Shown here piece after piece: positions 27,092-36,660 of a DNA stretch of 64,000 bases. The translations under genes and the position numbers were made by a program. The stretch comes from Thiotrichaceae bacterium (GTDB taxonomy: Bacteria; Pseudomonadota; Gammaproteobacteria; Thiotrichales; Thiotrichaceae). The stretch is from contig JAGLEV010000027.1 of NCBI GenBank assembly GCA_023144895.1, positions 1 through 64,000 of the forward strand, read 5' to 3'. The notes below the pieces were generated by a model that worked only from the letters and a program-made list of their open reading frames with translations, had not been told where the DNA came from and did not search any database. How positions within the stretch are numbered: the stretch's first letter is position 1; each line of letters begins with the position of its first letter.

Positions 27092-27325
27092 ATCTAATCC
27101 TTCTCACATTTTTTTGAGACGCACAGAGTTAAACCTGTTGGTATGGTCTGTGCAATGAATGTGTTTTTGATTAGATAATTACATTGTGATTGTTTTGTAT
27201 TTTATTGGCTAATGCCTGTTTAGTATTTAAATAGTATAGCTACTTTATAGCTGACAATGTAGTAATAATTTATAAGTTGGTTATTGCAACCACTTACTGA
27301 AGCCTGAGCAATTAAAAATAGGCAC

Positions 27326-27364
27326 AAAAAAGGTCAGCAGATACAATGTCATGCTGACCTTTTT
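27326..27364. terminator. Terminator after glnA type III
   Basis: A perfect 12-base-pair stem (27328-27339 with 27352-27363) has U-run potential on both strands. It lies 18 bases after the glutamine synthetase stop. Confidence 0.9.
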
Positions 27365-27381
27365 ATGTCTTACAGAAAAGC

Positions 27382-29556
27382 TTACTTAATAAAAAGCATT
27401 TCTTGATACTTAGGTAATGGCCAAATACTATCTGAAACATTCATTTCTAAGGTATCAGCATGGCTACGAACTTCATCCATTAATGAACGAATATCGTTAG
27501 CACAATATTGAAGATGCTCTTCATCACTTCCAAAGTCTTCTTTCTCTATTACGGTACTGAGTTTAGCAACAGCTGCCATCATTGAATTTGTTTCACTTGC
27601 AACTAGCTCAAGTATTGACTTATCAAAATCAACACCCAAATCTGTCATGCTTGCGCCAGTTAGTGCAAGGTCTGAAAGATACTGAGTGGCTGCTGGATAG
27701 ATTTTAGTCGTTGCAATATCTGTCACCATCTTAGCTTCAAGTATGATTGTTTCAATATATTGCTCAGCATAAACTTCAAAGCGACTCGCTAACTCAAGAG
27801 GTGATAATACGCCAGTACTTTCAAATAGTTCAACGACACTACTTTCTTTATACGCAGGTAATGCATCAGCTGTTGTTGGAATATTTTTAAGTCCACGATC
27901 GTCAACGGCTGTTGTATGCCATTCTTCTGAGTATCCATCACCACCAAAGACCGCATTGCCATGCTCAGTCATTAGTTTCTTCAGTACAGCAATAACGGCT
28001 GTAGTTTGGTCGGCTCCATCATTCAGTACGGCTTCTAGCTCATCAGCAATCCAACCTAATGAATCGGCTAACATGGTGTTCATCGCAACAAGAGGGCCAT
28101 TAACCGACTGCTCAGAACCTACTGCACGGAATTCAAAGCGGTTACCTGTAAAGGCAAAAGGAGAGGTACGATTTCTATCACCAGGGTCTTTAGCAAACGG
28201 TATAATCTGGCTAAGACCAAGATCCATAATGCCGCCGTCTGTAGAACCATCAAGCTTACCGTTTTTGATTTGCTCAAAGACATCTTCAATCTGGCTACCA
28301 AGGTAAACCGAAAGAATCGCAGGAGGGGCTTCATTCGCTCCAAGACGGTGATCATTACCCGCAGAAGCGATAACGGCACGAAGTAATGGCCCATGAAGAT
28401 GAACACCACGAATAACCGCACCACAAAATAGTAAGAAGTTAAGGTTGTCATGTGGATTATTACCAGGGTCAAGTAAGTTACCCTGTGTTGAGTTACCAAC
28501 AGACCAGTTAACGTGCTTACCTGAACCATTGATACCCGCAAAAGGCTTCTCATGCATCAAGCAAACAAAGCCATGTTCTTTTGCTGTATCTTTAAGGATC
28601 GTCATTGTTAGTTGCTGATGATCTGCCGCAACATTGGCTGCTTCATAATAAGGTGCTAATTCAAACTGACCTGGAGCAACCTCGTTATGACGTGTTTTTG
28701 CAGGAATACCGACACGATAAAGTTTATCTTCAATCGCTTGCATATAAACTTGTACACGCTTTGGAATAGCACCAAAATAATGATCATCAAACTGCTGACC
28801 TTTAGCAGACTCTGCACCAAAGAGTGTACGACCTGTAATCATGAGGTCAGGACGTAAGCTTGCTAAGTTTGCATCAACAAGGAAGTATTCTTGCTCAGCA
28901 CCACAACTAGAGTTTAATGTGGCTACGTTTTCTTCCCCCATTAATTTCAATACTCTTTCACCCGCTTTCGCCATGGCAGAGTTTGAACGCATCAGTGGTA
29001 CTTTCTTATCAAGCGCTTCGCCTGTCCAAGAAATAAAGACACAAGGAATACACAATGTAGAACCATTGTCTCTGTGCATGATGTAAGCAGGGCTTGTTGG
29101 GTCCCAAACAGTGTAACCACGCGCAGAGTTAGTCATACGGATGCTACCATTAGGGAATGAAGACCCATCTGGCTCGCCTTTGATTAGTAGGCTTCCTGTA
29201 AATTCTGTAATCGCTTTACCACTGGCATCAGAAATGATGAAGCCATCATGCTTTTCAGCGGTAGCACCTGTCATTGGATAGAAGATATGAGAAAAGAAGT
29301 TTGCACCTTTAGAAATAGCCCAATCTTTCATTGCTGCTGCAACAACATCCGCAGTGGCAGCATCTAAAGCAACACCTGTTTCAACCGTTTTCTTAACTGC
29401 TTTGTAAGCTTTTTTAGAAAGTGCTTCTTCCATTTTTACTAGAGTAAAGGCATCTGTTGCCCAAATCTTATCAAATGCTTTAGGTTTCTTTACCGATGTA
29501 GACTCACGGTTAATTATCTGGTGTATTGCTTGTGCACGAGATTCACTTCCAGTCAT
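27382..29556 (-). CDS. glnN: Type III glutamine synthetase
   Basis: The 724-residue protein is a GSIII, much longer than the 470-residue GlnA. It has the GSIII block FFSHIFYPMTGATAEKHDGF, the metal/glutamate region SSCGAEQEYFLVD, KTRHNEVAPGQFELAPYYE, and the ATP site HEKPFAGINGSGKHVNWS, with RFEFRAVGSEQ near the C-terminal third. It makes glutamine from glutamate and ammonia. ATG 29556 is preferred because the AGAGGA site lies six bases upstream; ATG 29562 is too close to it. It is monocistronic with its own terminator. GSIII is commoner in cyanobacteria and Bacteroidetes. Confidence 0.95.
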   Translation of the reverse strand: MTGSESRAQAIHQIINRESTSVKKPKAFDKIWATDAFTLVKMEEALSKKAYKAVKKTVETGVALDAATADVVAAAMKDWAISKGANFFSHIFYPMTGATAEKHDGFIISDASGKAITEFTGSLLIKGEPDGSSFPNGSIRMTNSARGYTVWDPTSPAYIMHRDNGSTLCIPCVFISWTGEALDKKVPLMRSNSAMAKAGERVLKLMGEENVATLNSSCGAEQEYFLVDANLASLRPDLMITGRTLFGAESAKGQQFDDHYFGAIPKRVQVYMQAIEDKLYRVGIPAKTRHNEVAPGQFELAPYYEAANVAADHQQLTMTILKDTAKEHGFVCLMHEKPFAGINGSGKHVNWSVGNSTQGNLLDPGNNPHDNLNFLLFCGAVIRGVHLHGPLLRAVIASAGNDHRLGANEAPPAILSVYLGSQIEDVFEQIKNGKLDGSTDGGIMDLGLSQIIPFAKDPGDRNRTSPFAFTGNRFEFRAVGSEQSVNGPLVAMNTMLADSLGWIADELEAVLNDGADQTTAVIAVLKKLMTEHGNAVFGGDGYSEEWHTTAVDDRGLKNIPTTADALPAYKESSVVELFESTGVLSPLELASRFEVYAEQYIETIILEAKMVTDIATTKIYPAATQYLSDLALTGASMTDLGVDFDKSILELVASETNSMMAAVAKLSTVIEKEDFGSDEEHLQYCANDIRSLMDEVRSHADTLEMNVSDSIWPLPKYQEMLFIK

Positions 29557-29810
29557 TTCCATTTCCTCTGAATTAAAATTCTTAAGTATTGAGAGATTTT
29601 CTCAATTTTTCTAGACGTTATTAGATATAAGCAATAATCATGCCAAGATAAGCGTTGACTTATCACTGAGCCTGTAGCTATCCCATCTCTAGCTAAAATG
29701 AAATGCTAAAGTGACGTAGATTTCTGACAAACTCGCTGAAATAACGCACCAAAACTATACATGAAGCACTCCTAAAGTGCACGTTATGGTTCTATTTATA
29801 GACTTATCTC

Positions 29811-30050
29811 TTATGATTCATGTTTAACTTCGATACAGACAATATAAAGACCTTCCTTTTCATAACTATCAATCAGACGATGACCATGCACTCGTGCCCA
29901 TGCAGGGATATCATGCAAAACACCAGGGTCACTACAAGTGGCTTCAACGAGTGTTCCTGTCGCTAGTTCTGCCACTTTATCTTGCACGCGAATAACGGGC
30001 ATAGGACAAAGTAGATTTCTAGCATCTATTATTATTTTTTCTGTGGTCAT
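29811..30050 (-). CDS. tusA: TusA-family sulfurtransferase
   Basis: The 79-residue protein has the hallmark DARNLLCPMPVIRV with the active Cys at position 15 of the CPMP motif, and ATCSDPGVLHDIPAWARVHGH. TusA carries sulfane sulfur to tRNA thiolation and, in sulfur oxidisers, feeds DsrEFH and DsrC. Here it is not beside dsr or rhd genes but begins a minus-strand run of small genes downstream of a DUF2782-like gene, twelve bases apart. Confidence 0.9.
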   Translation of the reverse strand: MTTEKIIIDARNLLCPMPVIRVQDKVAELATGTLVEATCSDPGVLHDIPAWARVHGHRLIDSYEKEGLYIVCIEVKHES

Positions 30051-30062
30051 AGTATTTTCTAA

Positions 30063-30353
30063 TTACCAGCTAAAGAGTGTCCATGTTGGGATGCTCAAGC
30101 TATCACCATCGGTGTGTTGATTGAAATCATCAGTACCATCATCACCAATAGGAATAATGTCATAAGGAGCCATTACATTAGGTGTAAACGATATTTTTGA
30201 CTGTACACTTTTAATACGTTTTTCTTTAAGAACTCCACCTTTACCTTCAACAATAATTGTTTCTGCTTTATTACCTGATGGTGGTGCTGCATTGGTAACA
30301 GAGGCAATAAGAAGAAGGCTGGTTGCTAAACTAACGGCTAATAGCTTATACAT
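30063..30353 (-). CDS. DUF2782-like periplasmic protein
   Basis: The 96-residue protein has a signal peptide (LLAVSLATSLLLIASVTNA, cleavage near residue 22) and a mature part with IIVEGKGGVLKEKRIK and KISFTPNVMAPYDIIPIG, closing in PTWTLFSW. This ending is typical of DUF2782 proteins of gammaproteobacteria. The function is unknown. The Gly/Asp-rich DGTDDF segment resembles a metal-binding turn, but that is weak. Confidence 0.7.
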   Translation of the reverse strand: MYKLLAVSLATSLLLIASVTNAAPPSGNKAETIIVEGKGGVLKEKRIKSVQSKISFTPNVMAPYDIIPIGDDGTDDFNQHTDGDSLSIPTWTLFSW

Positions 30354-30402
30354 GATGATATCCTTTGAAAAAGAGATGAATGAGCCTTAAAGAAAGAGAG
30401 AA

Positions 30403-30639
30403 CTATGGAGACTCACTGATAGTATAAGCTTTTATCGTTAGAGCGTGAAGCTCCCCCGATACAATGACTTGATCTAGTATTTTATACACTCGTTGATGAC
30501 GCTTGAGTGTGGAAAGACCTTCAAATTGATCATCAACAATTGAAACGCTATATTTATAGCCATCTCCATCGACTTCAATCTTAGCCTCTGGAAGTTCTTT
30601 TATTAATAATTGATGGATATTTTCGTTAGAAATACTCAT
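30403..30639 (-). CDS. BolA/IbaG-family protein
   Basis: The 78-residue protein has the BolA fold pattern: IHQLLIKELPEAKIEVDGDG, a beta hairpin, then FEGLSTLKRHQRVYKILDQV and a C-terminal ALTIKAYT strand. Members pair with monothiol glutaredoxins in iron-sulfur transfer or act on envelope and stress control. The usual conserved Cys or His ligand near the GDG-hairpin is not evident; His62 of GELHAL matches the conserved C-terminal histidine. Confidence 0.87.
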   Translation of the reverse strand: MSISNENIHQLLIKELPEAKIEVDGDGYKYSVSIVDDQFEGLSTLKRHQRVYKILDQVIVSGELHALTIKAYTISESP

Positions 30640-30775
30640 AAGAAATATGCCTTGATAGTAACCTTGTTATTGATAAGGATTAGTAAGAATAACCTTGAAT
30701 AGACCGAAGTATAAAGTAGGTAGGCACAATTAATCTAATATTGTCTCGTTTATTTTCTGATCTTATTCATTATTG

Positions 30776-31216
30776 CTAGCTCTCAAGATGAAATGTAGCA
30801 GGGCCATCATTGATCAGTTCTACTTTCATATCAGCACCAAAAACACCTGTTTGCAATGGATGGGCTATTTGTGTTTTAGCGACAGAACAAAAAGCTTGAA
30901 AGAGTTTTTCAGCTAAAACAGGAGGCGCAGAGGAAGAGAAACTAGGGCGCTTGCCTTTTTTAGTATTGGCTGCCAAGGTGAACTGAGGTACAACGAGTAG
31001 CTCGCCCTGTTGATCTAAGAGTGACTGATTCATTTTTCCATCACAATCTTCAAAGATTCGATAATTCACTATACGTTCAGCCAATCGCTGGGCATTATTT
31101 ATATCGTCATCCTTTTGTACACCTAATAGCAATAGTATTCCTTTATTAATTTTCCCGACTATTTCACCATTCACACGTACTGAAGCAGAATCAACCCGCT
31201 GAATTAATCCAATCAC
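30776..31216 (-). CDS. dtd: D-aminoacyl-tRNA deacylase
   Basis: The 146-residue enzyme removes D-amino acids (and glycine) wrongly attached to tRNA. Diagnostic motifs are MIGLIQRVDSASVRVNGE, the catalytic SQFTLAA equivalent VPQFTLAA, GKRPSFSSSAPP, and VFGADMKVELINDGPATFHL with the GP dipeptide. The GTG start at 31216 overlaps the pip stop (GTGA), so the genes are coupled. Confidence 0.93.
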   Translation of the reverse strand: MIGLIQRVDSASVRVNGEIVGKINKGILLLLGVQKDDDINNAQRLAERIVNYRIFEDCDGKMNQSLLDQQGELLVVPQFTLAANTKKGKRPSFSSSAPPVLAEKLFQAFCSVAKTQIAHPLQTGVFGADMKVELINDGPATFHLES

Positions 31217-32163
31217 TTCACTAACTCCACTAAGGTATCGGTTGCACTAATCAGTGCACTAATAATATCGGTCTCACTAGCAGCATGTCCTGCTGTCTCT
31301 ACAATATTTAATTCTGAATTAGTCCATACATCGTGAAGTTTATAAGCATTTTCTGCGGGACAGATCACGTCATAACGACCTTGTATAATAAAGCCAGAAA
31401 TATGAGCAAAGGCATTGGCTTCCTTGATAATCTCTAGGTCTTCCATAAAACCATCATTAACAAAATAATGTGCCTCAAGACATGCAAGACTTAGCGCAGT
31501 ATGGGGGTTAGTAAAGTGGTCAATTAAAGACCGCTTGGGGAGTAGAGTCGCTGTACGCGCTTCCCATGTTGCCCACGCCTTGGCACAGCGAATTTGTGCT
31601 AATTCATCATCCCCTGTGAGACGCTGATAATAGGCGTGAAGTAAATTATTCTGTTCCAGAATAGGAATAGGTTCAAGAAAATGTTGCCAATGATCTGGGA
31701 AGAAACGATTCGCTCCACGTTGGTAAAACCATTGAATTTCAGCCTTCGAGCAAAAGTAAATACCACGTACGATAATACCTGATACCTTTTGTGGAAAACG
31801 TACAGAGTAAATCAATGCTAAGGTTGAACCCCAAGAACCACCAAAGACAACCCAGCGATCAATATCCAAGGTGACACGGATTTTCTCCATATCTTTGATT
31901 AAAAAGTCGGTCGTATTATCACGTAATTCAGCATGAGGTCGTGAACGTCCACAGCCTCGTTGATCAAAGAGAATGATCCGATAATGTTCAGGGTTGAAAA
32001 AACGACGATGATAAGACTCACACCCCGCACCAGGACCACCATGTAAAAACACCACAGGGATACCATTAGGGTTACCACATTCTTCAATATACAGCGTGTG
32101 TCTATCATCAACCTTAAGCATTTGTGTTCGATAGGGAAGAATTGCAGGGTAGAGATTTGCCAT
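31213..32163 (-). CDS. pip: Proline iminopeptidase
   Basis: This alpha/beta-hydrolase of 316 residues releases N-terminal proline from peptides. The motifs are VVFLHGGPGAGCESYHRRFF, LFDQRGCGRSRPHAE, the nucleophile elbow VVFGGSWGSTLALIYS and a closing catalytic His in AGHAASE. The acid is probably the Asp of IQGRYDVICP. No signal peptide is seen, so it is cytoplasmic. It is coupled to dtd. Confidence 0.93.
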   Translation of the reverse strand: MANLYPAILPYRTQMLKVDDRHTLYIEECGNPNGIPVVFLHGGPGAGCESYHRRFFNPEHYRIILFDQRGCGRSRPHAELRDNTTDFLIKDMEKIRVTLDIDRWVVFGGSWGSTLALIYSVRFPQKVSGIIVRGIYFCSKAEIQWFYQRGANRFFPDHWQHFLEPIPILEQNNLLHAYYQRLTGDDELAQIRCAKAWATWEARTATLLPKRSLIDHFTNPHTALSLACLEAHYFVNDGFMEDLEIIKEANAFAHISGFIIQGRYDVICPAENAYKLHDVWTNSELNIVETAGHAASETDIISALISATDTLVELVK

Positions 32164-32318
32164 ATTTTATTGTCCGGTTTTAATGATTAGTATTATTTCG
32201 GCTCAGTCTAAGGATATCATCTATGGGCAATAATATTTCTTAGTGTAATCACTCAAAATAGAGTATAGACCTAAGCTAAGGCATCAACCAGCCTGAGTGT
32301 ATAGATTTCTATCGTATT

Positions 32319-33437
32319 TTAGCGATACTCATTGGTTTTTTCTCGTATAGCTGACAGTGCATAACGAGAAGGATCGATAAATGACTGTTTATTATTAATA
32401 ATATCGGTTAGTAAACGTGCTGAACCTAAGCCCATCACCACGCCATAACGATAGTGCCCAGTATTCACATAGAGATTTTCGATTTGCCCTTGCTTGCCAA
32501 TATAAGGGACTCCATTAGGAGAACCGGGTCTTAAACCACTCCATTGTTTAATAATATTGTAGTCTTTCAATGCTGGAATGATTGTTTCGGCAGCGCTCTT
32601 TAGTGATTGCCGAGTCTCTTTTGTTGTAATTTTTTTATAGCCATTCCATTCTATCGTTGAACCACAAAGGATATGACCATCTTCACGAGGGATAACATAC
32701 TTGCCCCGCTCCATAACAATCCGTTTTAGCCAATGTGGTTCGGTCTTGTAAAGAATCATTTGCCCCATGACTGGCTTCACATCAATAGTAGAAAGCTCAG
32801 GAAATAGACTGCTCCATGCACCACTGGCTATCACAACTTTATTTGCTTTGATATTTCCTTGTACAGTACGAACACCCGTCGCTTTGCCATTCTGCTGGTT
32901 AATCCCAGTAACAGGGGTATTTTCTCTAAATTCTACACCTTTTTGCTGTAGGTACTGACGCAAGGATTGTACTAACCATGGATTTCTTAATTGCGCTACA
33001 TTATGTTGTATATAACCTTGTTGATAACTTTTATTAAGCTGTGGTTCGTACTGGTGTAATTCTGATGATTGATAGTCGTGTAATTGTACTTGATATTGTT
33101 GCTGCCAAGCCTGTGATGCTTGACTTTGTGACTTATTTAAGCCCAACATAATAAGCCCTGATTGCAACCATTGTGGATCGATTGTCGACTCTGTGAATAA
33201 CTCTTGGGATAATGCTTCATAGTGCTCTTGTCCATAAGCACTTAAATCATTAATCGCATCATCATAAAGCCAAGGATAAAGTGGTGTTAAAATCCCTCCT
33301 CCTGCCCATGATGATTCTGTTCCAACAGCGGACTGATCAATGATACAAACTTTTTTTTGCTCTGCCTGTAAATAGTAGGCTGTTAATAAGCCAACAACAC
33401 CACCACCAACAATTGCAACATCCATTTGACTGCTCAT
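32319..33437 (-). CDS. thiO: Glycine oxidase-like FAD amine oxidase
   Basis: The 372-residue protein has the FAD motif VAIVGGGVVGLLTAYYLQAE, the SSWAGGGILTPLYPW block typical of ThiO, VIASGAWSS, and the C-terminal GLRPGSPNGVPYIG and GHYRYGVVMGLGSARL. ThiO oxidises glycine to the imine used for the thiazole of thiamine. No other thiamine genes are next to it in the window, so assignment within the DAO family rests on sequence. ATG 33437, with another at 33425. Confidence 0.85.
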   Translation of the reverse strand: MSSQMDVAIVGGGVVGLLTAYYLQAEQKKVCIIDQSAVGTESSWAGGGILTPLYPWLYDDAINDLSAYGQEHYEALSQELFTESTIDPQWLQSGLIMLGLNKSQSQASQAWQQQYQVQLHDYQSSELHQYEPQLNKSYQQGYIQHNVAQLRNPWLVQSLRQYLQQKGVEFRENTPVTGINQQNGKATGVRTVQGNIKANKVVIASGAWSSLFPELSTIDVKPVMGQMILYKTEPHWLKRIVMERGKYVIPREDGHILCGSTIEWNGYKKITTKETRQSLKSAAETIIPALKDYNIIKQWSGLRPGSPNGVPYIGKQGQIENLYVNTGHYRYGVVMGLGSARLLTDIINNKQSFIDPSRYALSAIREKTNEYR

Positions 33438-33508
33438 TTGCTAGCCCTCGACTCTCTATTGAAAGAATAGTCTAACAGATTGAGATTCATTATTTATAGT
33501 GCAAATAA

Positions 33509-34816
33509 TTACCTCTTAGTGACCTGCATCACTGCCAAGCCTTTTAATAAGATGAGTGCTGCCTGAAGCTGAGAGTCCTGATCCACACACTCATTAAGAG
33601 CAATCATTAACTTAGCTCTTTCTTTTGTTCGCTTCTTATCTTTTGCCTCATTCCTAGTATGTCCCTGTAATTTCAGTCCACGAAAGCAAGTATTGATTTT
33701 TTCAGCTTCTACTTTATTTTGTACAATATCAATATCAGGTACAATTCCCCTAGCCTGTATTGACCGACCTTTAGGCGTAAAGTAACGTGAGGTTGTAATC
33801 TTTAGTGCTGTTTTCTTATCTTCTAGCTCAATAACACTTTGTACTGAACCTTTACCAAAGGTTTTTTCCCCAACAATAACCGCTCGCTGATAATCTTGTA
33901 ATGCACCTGTTACTATTTCTGCCGCTGAGGCAGATGAGCCATTGACTAAAACAACTATCGACGCACCGTCAAGGACATCAAAATCATGGGCTATTTCTTC
34001 TTCTCTCTTGGCTTTACCACGAACATCAGTACTAACAATAACACCTTTTTTAATGAACAGATCAGTCACACCAACAGCCGCTTTTAGCAAGCCTCCAGGA
34101 TTATCCCGTAAATCAATAATGATACCTTGTAGTTTACCAAACCGACTTTGCTTAGCCATATTATCTATTGCAAGACTAACAGCATGCTTAGTGTCGCCTT
34201 GAAAAGAATTTATTTTTAAAAAACCAAGTTTTGAGGTAATAAGATTATATTTAACACTTTCTGTTTTAATAATTTCCCGTTTAAGCTTTAGTATTAATGG
34301 CTCCTTTTTATCCCCTCGTAAAATGGCTAATTCTACAACCTCACCAACGAGACCTAATAACATCGCTTCAGCTTTATCTTTTGTTTTGCCCTCAATGTGT
34401 TCACCATTGACACTGATTATTTTATCATTTTTCTTAATGCCTATTCGACCAGCAGGGGAGTTAGCAATCACATTAAGAATCAAAATATCACTTGGCTTAA
34501 TACTGATATCTATCTCTACACCAATACCATCAAACTCTCCAGAAAGTGATCCTTTTATCTCTTTATATTCAGCTTCATTGAGATAGCTAGAATAAGAATC
34601 TAAACTAGAAACCATGCCTTTAATCGCATTGACTATGAGTTCTTCATCTTTAACAGGCTCCACATATTCTTCTTTAATGAGTGCCATAATTTCTGCAAAT
34701 TTATGCAGCTCTAGAATGGGTGGATTATCCTGTTTATCTTGTGCAGAGCACAATGTTGTTATGCTAACAGACAGAATTATTGCTAATAATATATTTTGAT
34801 AGTTTTTGATTTTCAA
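33509..34816 (-). CDS. ctpA: Carboxyl-terminal processing protease (S41)
   Basis: The 435-residue protease has a signal segment (ILLAIILSVSITTLCSA), a PDZ domain at about 95-180 (GEFDGIGVEIDI, NSPAGRIGIKKNDKIISVNGE), and the S41 core with Ser in VNGSSASAAEIVTGALQDYQ and Lys in GEKTFGKGSVQ. It acts in the periplasm on protein C-termini and cell-wall hydrolases. It starts with TTG at 34816; no ATG is available in frame before a stop, and GGGG sits very close upstream. It follows envC, as in many gammaproteobacteria where the pair is conserved. Confidence 0.92.
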   Translation of the reverse strand: MKIKNYQNILLAIILSVSITTLCSAQDKQDNPPILELHKFAEIMALIKEEYVEPVKDEELIVNAIKGMVSSLDSYSSYLNEAEYKEIKGSLSGEFDGIGVEIDISIKPSDILILNVIANSPAGRIGIKKNDKIISVNGEHIEGKTKDKAEAMLLGLVGEVVELAILRGDKKEPLILKLKREIIKTESVKYNLITSKLGFLKINSFQGDTKHAVSLAIDNMAKQSRFGKLQGIIIDLRDNPGGLLKAAVGVTDLFIKKGVIVSTDVRGKAKREEEIAHDFDVLDGASIVVLVNGSSASAAEIVTGALQDYQRAVIVGEKTFGKGSVQSVIELEDKKTALKITTSRYFTPKGRSIQARGIVPDIDIVQNKVEAEKINTCFRGLKLQGHTRNEAKDKKRTKERAKLMIALNECVDQDSQLQAALILLKGLAVMQVTKR

Positions 34817-34950
34817 TCCCCTATTAAGCCCTATTTAGGATGCCCTAAACATTAAATTCGCAATAGAGCTAACTTTTTAAAGCTCATATTGTATAACAAT
34901 GAAGATTTAAGAGCCGTCTTAAGTCTTCGTTATTTATTATTAATCACTAC

Positions 34951-36348
34951 TTATTTCTTCAACCATCGTAAAGGATTAACGGGTCGCTTACCTTTCTGTA
35001 GTTTAAAAAATAATGCATTTTGAGCATGCCCACCAGTATTCCCCACAGAGGCAATCACATGCCCTGCATTAACCCGCTGTCCTTTACGTACAAAAACAGC
35101 CTGATTATGACCATAGATACTGTTATAGCCATTATTGTGACGAACAATCACTAAGTAACCATAGCCTTTAAAATATCCTGCAAAGCTAATTTTACCTGAT
35201 GCAACAACCTTTACTCGTGTACCGCTGGGGGCTTTTATTAATAGCCCATGCCAACGTCTCTTTTCATTTTTCTTTGCACCGTATTTATTGAGTAAGTGCC
35301 CTCGTACTGGCCATGGTAATTTTCCACGTTGACGCGAGAATTTAGCACTACTAAACGTCTGGTTCTTACCCACGACCTTAGCTTTGTTCTTAGCTGTCTT
35401 AGCTTTATTTTTAGCTATCTTTGCTTTGTTACTAGCCTCTACCTTCGCTAGTGCTGTTTTCCTTTTAGATGTTTTTTTAGCTTCCTTGACTCTCTTTCGC
35501 TCCCTGACTACTTCTGCTCTTCTTCTAAAGGCATTGGCTTCTTTTTTCTGTGTTGCTAATTCTCTCCTTTCATCTCTTCGCTCTTTGTCTCTCTTTGCTT
35601 CCTTACGTGCTTCACGTGCCTTTTCTTTCCGAGCCACTCGTTCTAATCGTTTACGCTCAATATGGGCAATTTGCTCTTCTAATCGTGACTCACGTGTCTT
35701 CAATGTTTTTAATTTTTTCTTTCTATAAGCCGTATTATGATTCGCTTTTTTCAAGGCTCTATTTCTACTTTCCAACGTTCTTGCATTCGCTAATTTTTCA
35801 ATCTTGAGTGATTGATACAAAGATTCTAATCGAATAATGTCCTCTTGTATTTTGTCAGATAAACCTACTATTTTTCCCTGTGTCTTCTTTATTGATTGTA
35901 TTTTATTGACACGATTGGCATTCAGCAGTTCAAAATACTTAATCGTTCGACCAATATCTGAAGGGTCTTCTTGCTTCAATAATAGTTTTAAATGTGACTG
36001 CTGACCTGCACTATAAAGTGCTTGCAACTGTTCTCTTAAGGCAATTTGTTGTACCTTCATATCATCGACTAGTTGCAATCTATTTTGGTCTGCACGCTTT
36101 TTACGTATTGTTGTTTGTGCTAGCTCTTTCTCAATTTTATAAATCTTCTTTGCATGCTCAGCGACATTATCCTCAAGCTCTCGCACCTGTTGAGAAAGAT
36201 GTTGAGCAACCTTTTCATCATTGCTCAAGGTTTTACTCACCTGATTAATATTATTTTGAAGTGTTTTAATCTCGCTATTTTCAGCATGTACCACAGTATT
36301 TATACATAGCAATGCAATCAATAGAACTAAGTATCTTTTGAAAATCAT
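34951..36348 (-). CDS. envC: EnvC-type murein hydrolase activator
   Basis: The 465-residue protein has a signal peptide (LVLLIALLCINTVVHA), two coiled-coil blocks (about 25-130 and 175-310, the second very rich in Lys, Arg, Glu and Ala), and a C-terminal LytM/M23 domain (RRWHGLLIKAPSGTRV, YGYLVIVRHNNGYNSIYGHN, GHVIASVGNTGG). The zinc HxH is missing (LFFKLQ), as in E. coli EnvC, so it activates amidases at the septum instead of cutting itself. The Lys/Arg/Ala tract at 235-320 is longer and more basic than in E. coli. Confidence 0.92.
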   Translation of the reverse strand: MIFKRYLVLLIALLCINTVVHAENSEIKTLQNNINQVSKTLSNDEKVAQHLSQQVRELEDNVAEHAKKIYKIEKELAQTTIRKKRADQNRLQLVDDMKVQQIALREQLQALYSAGQQSHLKLLLKQEDPSDIGRTIKYFELLNANRVNKIQSIKKTQGKIVGLSDKIQEDIIRLESLYQSLKIEKLANARTLESRNRALKKANHNTAYRKKKLKTLKTRESRLEEQIAHIERKRLERVARKEKAREARKEAKRDKERRDERRELATQKKEANAFRRRAEVVRERKRVKEAKKTSKRKTALAKVEASNKAKIAKNKAKTAKNKAKVVGKNQTFSSAKFSRQRGKLPWPVRGHLLNKYGAKKNEKRRWHGLLIKAPSGTRVKVVASGKISFAGYFKGYGYLVIVRHNNGYNSIYGHNQAVFVRKGQRVNAGHVIASVGNTGGHAQNALFFKLQKGKRPVNPLRWLKK

Positions 36349-36399
36349 GTTTGTGTCACTTTATCATTATGTAGTAGAGACATAGGTTTTAGGGCAAAA

Positions 36400-36429
36400 G
36401 AAAGGCTTATTTCTGCAAATAAGCCTTTC
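36400..36429 (-). terminator. Perfect hairpin between prlC and envC
   Basis: A perfect 13-base-pair stem (36400-36412 with 36417-36429) with a four-base loop lies about 230 bases after the prlC stop; the minus strand continues CTTTT. The rest of the 312-base gap (36349-36660) shows no gene and should carry the envC promoter. Confidence 0.75.
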
Positions 36430-36660
36430 CTCCTATCATGACAGTTGTAATGGTTTACTTCAAGATTACATTAACTTAGTCCTTAAGATAGGAGATTAAA
36501 TAACATTCAAAACCACTGCTAAATTTTTAGCTCACATCAATGATAGGTCAAAAAATAGCGACTGTCATTCTATCGACTCGTACAAGCGAGCTGAACTTGA
36601 TTTAAGCAAGCTAAAAAAATCGTCATAGACTAGGACGTTATTTATTTTCGTTCATTAGAA

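Noticed and set aside
28119-28553. 144-codon frame on the minus strand inside glnN
   Set aside because: It is a shifted frame of the glutamine synthetase gene, whose own frame is full length and carries all motifs.
35384-35728. Long open frames on the plus strand inside envC
   Set aside because: They are the complement of the Lys/Arg/Ala-rich coding stretch of envC; no ribosome binding site or family signature.
34951-36348. Lys/Arg-rich tract of the M23 protein as a DNA-binding or histone-like domain
   Set aside because: It lies in a periplasmic coiled coil between signal peptide and LytM domain, where EnvC proteins always have charged helices.
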